A stretch of 18,663 nt of DNA from the NCBI GenBank assembly GCA_929200335.1, contig CAKMZG010000005.1, positions 1 to 18,663 on the forward strand, in the 5' to 3' direction. The position numbers were made by a program, and so were the translations under genes. Shown here in pieces: positions 14,078 through 18,663 of this stretch (positions are counted from its first letter, which is position 1; each line of letters opens with the position of its first letter). This stretch comes from an uncultured Alphaproteobacteria bacterium. GTDB lineage: Bacteria; Pseudomonadota; Alphaproteobacteria; Rhizobiales; Rhizobiaceae. The notes under the pieces were generated by a model. It searched no databases. It was given only the letters and a program-made list of their open reading frames with translations, and had not been told where the DNA came from.

Positions 14078-17037
14078 GCCAAATTAACCGCATCGGCAAA
14101 GGGCTGATTAACACAGATCGAAACATTCGCTTCTCATTTAATGGTAAAGAATTTAAAGGTTATGAAGGCGATACGCTTGCATCGGCTTTACTTGCCAATG
14201 ATCAAAAACTGATTGGCCGCTCGTTTAAATATCACCGTCCTCGGGGCATATTAACCGCAGGGTCAGAAGAGCCAAATGCATTGGTAACATTGCGCAAAGG
14301 CGCTCATGCAGAGCCAAATACCCGTGCAACTACGGTAGAATTATTCTCAGGGCTTGAGGCAAGTTCTCAAAACCATCGCGGTTCTTTAAAATATGACCTC
14401 ATGGCCATCAATGATTTGATGTCACCATTTTTATCTGCTGGCTTTTACTATAAAACCTTTATGTGGCCGAAGGCATTTTGGGAAAAATTATATGAACCCA
14501 TCATTCGCGCCTCTGCTGGCCTTGGCAAGCTTTCTATGGAAGCTGATCCTGATGTCTATGACAAAGGCTTTCTACATTGTGACCTCTTGGTAATCGGAGC
14601 TGGTTCTGCTGGTTTAACAGCAGCCTTAACCGCTGCACGCTCTGGCGCACAAGTGATTCTAGCAGATGAAGACTTCATGCTGGGTGGTCGATTAAACTCA
14701 GAAACCTATGAATTGGATGGCACCCATGGCTCAGAATGGGCAAAGGCCACAATTGCAGAATTAACTGCAATGGATAATGTGCGCGTAATGAGCCGCACAA
14801 CCGTCTATGGAGCTTATGATCATGGTGTTTTTGGTGCATTAGAGCGCTGCACAGATCATCTAGCATCAAGCGATGGTAAACCACGTCAAATCCTATGGCG
14901 AATTTATTCCAAACGCTCCATATTAACTGCTGGCTCTACTGAACGCCCTATTGCTTTTGGCAATAATGATCGCCCGGGCATCATGTTGGCGGGGGCTGTA
15001 CGTACCTATGCTAATCGTTACGGCGTTACAGCAGGGCAAAAGATTTCCGTCTTTACCAATAACGATGATGGTTGGCGCACGGCTCATGATCTTATCTCAA
15101 TGGGTGCCAATGTTGTGGCTATGATTGACAGCAGATCAAATGCTGCAATTGCAAAGGAAATGATCAATAAGCTTACTGGCACCAATGTTATATTGGGTGG
15201 TCAAGTTTGCGATACATCTGGCCGCCATACGCTAAAGAGCATAAAAACAACAAATGGACAAACCATTGAGACGAATTGCTTGGCAGTATCTGGCGGCTGG
15301 AGCCCCAATGTACATCTCACCTGCCACCAACGTGGGCGCCCAACTTGGCGTGAAGATATAGCGGGCTTTGTACCAGGTTCGGATCTACCGCCAGGCATGT
15401 CGGTTGCTGGCAGTGCTAATGGCACAATGACGCTACATGCGGGTATGGCTGAAGCTCATAGCGTGGCAAAAAATTTAGTGAAAGATATGGGGTTTAAACC
15501 TTCAGCCCATAAATTGCCAAAAGCTGAAGATGAACCACGCGAAATTGCCGCCTTTTGGCATGTAAGGGATAGTAAAGGCCGCGCTTGGTTAGATTTCCAA
15601 AATGATGTCACCGTAAAAGACGTGAAACTTTCGCATCAAGAGGGTTTCCGTTCTGTTGAACATCTTAAACGTTATACCACTTTGGGCATGGCTACAGATC
15701 AAGGTAAAACTGCTAATGTCCCTGCGCTATCGGTGATGGCGGAATGCACAGGAAAAAGCATTGAGGATACAGGCACAACCATATTCCGTCCGCCCTATAC
15801 GCCTGTTCCTATTGGCGCATTGGCAGGACGCGCAAGGGGGCAAGATTTTCGCCCCGTGCGCCATACCCCAAGCCATAAATGGGCAGAAGAGCAAGGCGCT
15901 GTATTTGTTGAAACCGGCATGTGGTTGCGCGCTCAATGGTTCCCAAGAGAGGGTGAAACCCATTGGCGCGAGAGTGTTGACCGTGAAGTATTGCAAACCC
16001 GAAAATCTGTCGGCATTTGCGATGTGACTACTTTGGGAAAAATTGATGTGCAAGGCAGTGATGCAGCCGCCTTTTTAAACAAAGTTTACGGCAATGGTTT
16101 TGCCCTATTGGCTGTGGGCAAAACCCGCTATGGCATTATGCTGCGTGAAGATGGCATCGCCATGGATGATGGTACAACCGCTCGGATGAGTGAAAATCAT
16201 TTTGTTATGACCACCACAACTGCAAATGCGGTAGCGGTTTTTCGTCATATGGAATTTTGTCGTCAATGCCTATGGCCCAATATGGATGTCAATCTCATTT
16301 CAGCAACAGAGCAATGGGCGCAATATGCCGTTGCAGGACCAAATTCTCGAGCGCTTTTGCAAAAGATTGTTGATCCTGAATTTGACATTTCCAATGAAGC
16401 CTTTCCATTCATGGGCTGTGGTGAGATCACCGTTTGTGGTGGCACACCTGCACGCCTTTTCCGCATTTCATTCTCTGGTGAATTAGCCTATGAGATTGCT
16501 GTCCCCACGCGTTATGGCGATGGTCTTATTCGCGAAATGATGAAAGCAGGAGAAGAGTTTGACGTCACACCATATGGCACAGAGGCACTGGGCGTTATGC
16601 GCATTGAAAAAGGCCATGCGGCAGGTAATGAGCTATCAGGCCAAACCACCGCACGCGACCTTGGCCTTGGCCGTATGATCTCAAAGAAAAAAGATTGCAT
16701 CGGTAACATTATGTCTGAGCGTGAATTGCTCAATCTAGACGATGGCCTTGCACTTGTTGGCTTTGTGCCAGTGGACAAGAGTAAATCTTTAAAAGCGGGT
16801 GCACACTTCATCACTAAAGGTGATCAAGCGACACTGACAAATGACCAAGGCTGGATGACATCGGTTTGTTATTCACCAAACTTAGAACATTCCATTGGCC
16901 TCGGCTTTATCAAGCAAGGCAGTGAACGCATGGGCGAAATTGTTATTGCCAGTGATCAATTGACTGGCCAGACACAAGATGTCGAAATTGTATCACCACA
17001 TTTTATTGATCCAGAAGGGGAGCGTCTCCGTGGCTAA
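14074..17037 (+). CDS. soxA: Sarcosine oxidase-type alpha subunit (NAD-binding and tetrahydrofolate-binding)
   Basis: Large subunit of 987 residues, the usual length. Domains in order: an N-terminal ferredoxin-like fold without iron-sulfur cysteines (about 1-100, with KYHRPRGILTAGSEEPNALV at 52-71); a Rossmann dinucleotide domain with GAGSAG at 175-180 and a later FGNNDRPGIMLAGA; and a C-terminal GcvT-like aminomethyltransferase domain from about residue 600. The last contains GTEALGVMRIEKGHAAGNE and binds tetrahydrofolate. In the family this subunit receives the imine intermediate through an internal channel and makes 5,10-methylene-tetrahydrofolate instead of free formaldehyde. It starts at the ATG inside the soxD stop (ATGA), with GGGG upstream, so it is translationally coupled. 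It overlaps soxG by 8 bases. Confidence 0.95.
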   Translation: MSQINRIGKGLINTDRNIRFSFNGKEFKGYEGDTLASALLANDQKLIGRSFKYHRPRGILTAGSEEPNALVTLRKGAHAEPNTRATTVELFSGLEASSQNHRGSLKYDLMAINDLMSPFLSAGFYYKTFMWPKAFWEKLYEPIIRASAGLGKLSMEADPDVYDKGFLHCDLLVIGAGSAGLTAALTAARSGAQVILADEDFMLGGRLNSETYELDGTHGSEWAKATIAELTAMDNVRVMSRTTVYGAYDHGVFGALERCTDHLASSDGKPRQILWRIYSKRSILTAGSTERPIAFGNNDRPGIMLAGAVRTYANRYGVTAGQKISVFTNNDDGWRTAHDLISMGANVVAMIDSRSNAAIAKEMINKLTGTNVILGGQVCDTSGRHTLKSIKTTNGQTIETNCLAVSGGWSPNVHLTCHQRGRPTWREDIAGFVPGSDLPPGMSVAGSANGTMTLHAGMAEAHSVAKNLVKDMGFKPSAHKLPKAEDEPREIAAFWHVRDSKGRAWLDFQNDVTVKDVKLSHQEGFRSVEHLKRYTTLGMATDQGKTANVPALSVMAECTGKSIEDTGTTIFRPPYTPVPIGALAGRARGQDFRPVRHTPSHKWAEEQGAVFVETGMWLRAQWFPREGETHWRESVDREVLQTRKSVGICDVTTLGKIDVQGSDAAAFLNKVYGNGFALLAVGKTRYGIMLREDGIAMDDGTTARMSENHFVMTTTTANAVAVFRHMEFCRQCLWPNMDVNLISATEQWAQYAVAGPNSRALLQKIVDPEFDISNEAFPFMGCGEITVCGGTPARLFRISFSGELAYEIAVPTRYGDGLIREMMKAGEEFDVTPYGTEALGVMRIEKGHAAGNELSGQTTARDLGLGRMISKKKDCIGNIMSERELLNLDDGLALVGFVPVDKSKSLKAGAHFITKGDQATLTNDQGWMTSVCYSPNLEHSIGLGFIKQGSERMGEIVIASDQLTGQTQDVEIVSPHFIDPEGERLRG

Positions 17038-17599
17038 ATCAACCTTACATGCAACCAGCGCACTTAATGGATTTCATCAAACTTGGGATGGCGTTGAATT
17101 AAGTGAAGTGACCAATAAAGCATTGGTATCTATTGCCGTGCCACTAAAAGGCGAAGCACAATTTCAAACTGCCATGAAAAAAGCCTTTGAAGCAGATGTG
17201 CCTGAAACAGGGGCATCCAGTTTTTCAAAGGATAAATCTAAACAATTTCTCGGTCTGCAAAAAGATCAGCTTTTTGCCGTGTTTGATCGAGAGGATGATT
17301 ATCCAACTTCTGTGATCTCAGAAGCACTTAGCGATAAGGGCTACTACACAGATCAATCAGACAGTTGGGTGGTGTTGCGTCTCCAGGGCATAAAATGCCG
17401 CAAAGCCCTGGAGCGCATATGCCCCTTAAATTTACATCAAGATGTATTTGCCATCAATGAGGTTGCGCGCACAACCATGGAACACCTTGCCGCAATCATT
17501 GTTCGTGACGATAAAGACAGCTTTATTTTGATGTCTCCACGCTCATCGGCACATTCGTTCTTACACGCAATTGAGACATCGGTTAAAAATATATCCTAA
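17030..17599 (+). CDS. soxG: Sarcosine oxidase-type gamma subunit
   Basis: Fourth subunit, 189 residues, with a GcvT-like fold that packs against SoxA and closes the flavin site in known structures. Recognised by position directly after soxA and by the C-terminal pattern FAINEVARTTMEHL followed by FILMSPRSSAHSFLHAI, which resembles the gamma-subunit end. The N-terminal half is divergent. The GTG at 17030 is chosen because GGGGAG lies 7 bases upstream, overlapping the end of soxA by 8 bases as in tightly coupled operons. An ATG 51 bases upstream in the same frame would overlap soxA by 59 bases without a ribosome site. It is the last of the four subunit genes; 56 bases separate it from the dehydrogenase gene. 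Confidence 0.88.
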   Translation: MAKSTLHATSALNGFHQTWDGVELSEVTNKALVSIAVPLKGEAQFQTAMKKAFEADVPETGASSFSKDKSKQFLGLQKDQLFAVFDREDDYPTSVISEALSDKGYYTDQSDSWVVLRLQGIKCRKALERICPLNLHQDVFAINEVARTTMEHLAAIIVRDDKDSFILMSPRSSAHSFLHAIETSVKNIS

Positions 17600-17635
17600 T
17601 TGCTGAAGAAAAAATCTTCTGCTACGCTTCAGTAA
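17600..17635 (+). other. Intercistronic hairpin between soxG and the dehydrogenase gene
   Basis: CTGAAG (17603-17608) and CTTCAG (17627-17632) can pair and extend outwards by a G-T and two T-A pairs. A competing smaller stem, GAAGA/TCTTC, lies inside. No T-run follows, so it is not a classical terminator. It may protect the 3' end of the sox message or lower expression of the next gene. The energy was not calculated. Confidence 0.35.
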
Positions 17636-17655
17636 ACATAAAGCGAGGGTATAAT

Positions 17656-18603
17656 ATGAACATAGGATTTATTGGCTTAGGCAATGTGGGCAGCAAATTA
17701 AGCGGCAGCCTATTACGAAACAATATAAATTTAATGGTCTATGATCTCGACCCAAAGCTGATTGAAAGCTTTGTGCAGAAAGGTGCCAAAGCTGGCTCAT
17801 CAGCTGCCCAATTAATGCGTGAATGTGATGTTGTTATCACTTGCCTACCCTCTCCAAAGGCCTCAGATGCTGTTCTGCAAGAAATGATGCCAGAGGTATG
17901 TGATGGTAAAATTTGGATGGAAATGTCTACCACCGATGAAGCTGAGGTTAAACGCTTAGGCAATCAAATCATCGCCAAAGGCGGCAAAGCTGTTGATTGC
18001 CCTGTGTCGGGGGGATGTCACCGCGCTGATACGGGCAACATATCCATATTCGCAGGTTGCAATCGTGATACGTTCGATAAGATATTACCCCTCTTGAAAC
18101 TAATGGGGCGCCGCATCTTACATACAGGTGAATTAGGCTCAGCATCTATTTTAAAAGTAATTACCAATTATTTGGCTACGGCCAATCTATTAACCTGTTG
18201 TGAGGCCTTAGTCACGGCAAAAGCAGCAGGCATGAACCTCAATGTAGCATATGAGGCTCTTAAAATTTCCTCCGGCACCTCATTTGTCCATGAAACTGAA
18301 AGTCAGGTTATCTTAAATGGCTCACGCGATATTTCATTCACTATGGATTTGGTTTCAAAAGACATCGGACTTTTCCAAGACATTGCAGACCGCCATGATG
18401 TGCCATTGGAAATTAATCCACTGCTAATCAAAATTTTTAAAGACGGTGAAGCGCGTTATGGCAGCCGCGAACTGTCACCTAATATTATTCGCCGATTAGA
18501 AGATGCCACTGGACTTTCAATTACTGCACCTGGTTTTCCCGCACAAATGAGCGATGAGGAAGAAGAAGAGGTGGGTTATGAGGTTATTCCCAAAGGACTT
18601 TGA
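17656..18603 (+). CDS. 3-hydroxyisobutyrate dehydrogenase-family NAD-dependent oxidoreductase
   Basis: Beta-hydroxyacid dehydrogenase of 315 residues. The N-terminal Rossmann motif GFIGLGNVG is at 4-12; Asp30 at the end of the second strand suggests NAD rather than NADP. The substrate-binding DCPVSGG is at 114-120, and the catalytic Lys167 with Asn171 sits in GSASILKVITN. The all-alpha C-terminal half follows. The end is an acidic tail (SDEEEEEVGYEVIPKGL), which I recall from a subset of the family. The ATG has GAGGG 8 bases upstream. Known members oxidise 3-hydroxyisobutyrate, tartronate semialdehyde relatives, serine or similar beta-hydroxyacids; which one cannot be told. It lies 56 bases after soxG, so it is probably cotranscribed with or co-regulated alongside the sox genes, and its substrate may be a product of that pathway. 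Confidence 0.9.
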   Translation: MNIGFIGLGNVGSKLSGSLLRNNINLMVYDLDPKLIESFVQKGAKAGSSAAQLMRECDVVITCLPSPKASDAVLQEMMPEVCDGKIWMEMSTTDEAEVKRLGNQIIAKGGKAVDCPVSGGCHRADTGNISIFAGCNRDTFDKILPLLKLMGRRILHTGELGSASILKVITNYLATANLLTCCEALVTAKAAGMNLNVAYEALKISSGTSFVHETESQVILNGSRDISFTMDLVSKDIGLFQDIADRHDVPLEINPLLIKIFKDGEARYGSRELSPNIIRRLEDATGLSITAPGFPAQMSDEEEEEVGYEVIPKGL

Positions 18604-18623
18604 AAGTTTGGGAACTTTGAAAA

Positions 18624-18663
18624 TTAATCGTTATCCTGCAAGCCGGCACCAGCACCAGATAAG
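18624..18663 (-). CDS. Possible C-terminal end of a convergent gene cut by the window edge
   Basis: On the minus strand an open frame enters from the right edge and ends in TAA at 18626-18624, giving ...LSGAGAGLQDND. The composition (Gly/Ala run then an acidic end) and the placement 20 bases from the convergent dehydrogenase stop are what a real gene end would look like. The visible part is only 12 codons, so it cannot be identified. Confidence 0.3.
   Translation of the reverse strand, partial: LSGAGAGLQDND

Noticed and set aside
16979..17029. Earlier ATG start for soxG
   Set aside because: It would overlap soxA by 59 bases without a ribosome site, while the GTG at 17030 has GGGGAG at proper spacing.
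18603..18618. AAAGTT/AACTTT hairpin after the dehydrogenase gene as a terminator
   Set aside because: The stem is only 6 bp and AT-rich, with no T-run, so it is too weak to call.
1..18663. Mobile element, CRISPR array, tRNA, toxin-antitoxin or phage genes
   Set aside because: I looked for transposase motifs, terminal inverted repeats, regularly spaced repeats and tRNA-like cloverleaf segments and saw none.

Overview
The window reads as chromosomal DNA from a low-GC alphaproteobacterium, most likely of the Hyphomicrobiales (Rhizobiales). I base this on the L32, MtgA and IspA genes lying side by side, on an ATP-type PckA, and on a four-subunit sarcosine-oxidase-type operon. All assignments rest on motifs read by eye; no database search was run. 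There are no tRNA or rRNA genes, insertion sequences or CRISPR arrays. The window is mostly core metabolism plus one catabolic operon.

Layout, left to right. (1) 1-2089, minus strand: a Bcr/CflA-type multidrug exporter cut by the window edge, then moaA (molybdenum cofactor). (2) 2259-3245, plus: a PIG3-like quinone oxidoreductase, divergent from moaA across an intergenic region with a perfect 14-bp palindrome. (3) 3297-5207, minus: a DEAD-box RNA helicase with a long basic C-terminal tail, a clear terminator and a leader region with inverted repeats. (4) 5577-7740: rpmF and mtgA on the minus strand and divergent ispA on the plus strand. (5) 7764-11176, minus: a DUF4173-type membrane protein and pckA, the latter with its own terminator and a T/A-rich upstream region carrying helically phased TTTAAA motifs. 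(6) 11412-18603: an AraC-type regulator with a GATase1-like N-terminal domain, divergent from a soxB-soxD-soxA-soxG operon, followed by a 3-hydroxyisobutyrate-dehydrogenase-family enzyme. The last 40 bases appear to hold the 3' end of another minus-strand gene.

The last block is the most interesting part. The four Sox subunits would oxidatively demethylate an N-methyl amino acid, pass the one-carbon unit to tetrahydrofolate on SoxA, and be controlled by the divergent regulator (GbdR/SouR type). The delta subunit contains no cysteine and so lacks the zinc site of characterised enzymes. The usual one-carbon partners (glyA, purU, folD) are not in view, and a beta-hydroxyacid dehydrogenase follows instead. 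The true substrate may therefore not be sarcosine.

Several genes appear to start at TTG or GTG (helicase, soxB, soxD, soxG, mtgA). I chose those starts because a Shine-Dalgarno sequence sits at the right distance or because they match the N-terminus of the family.
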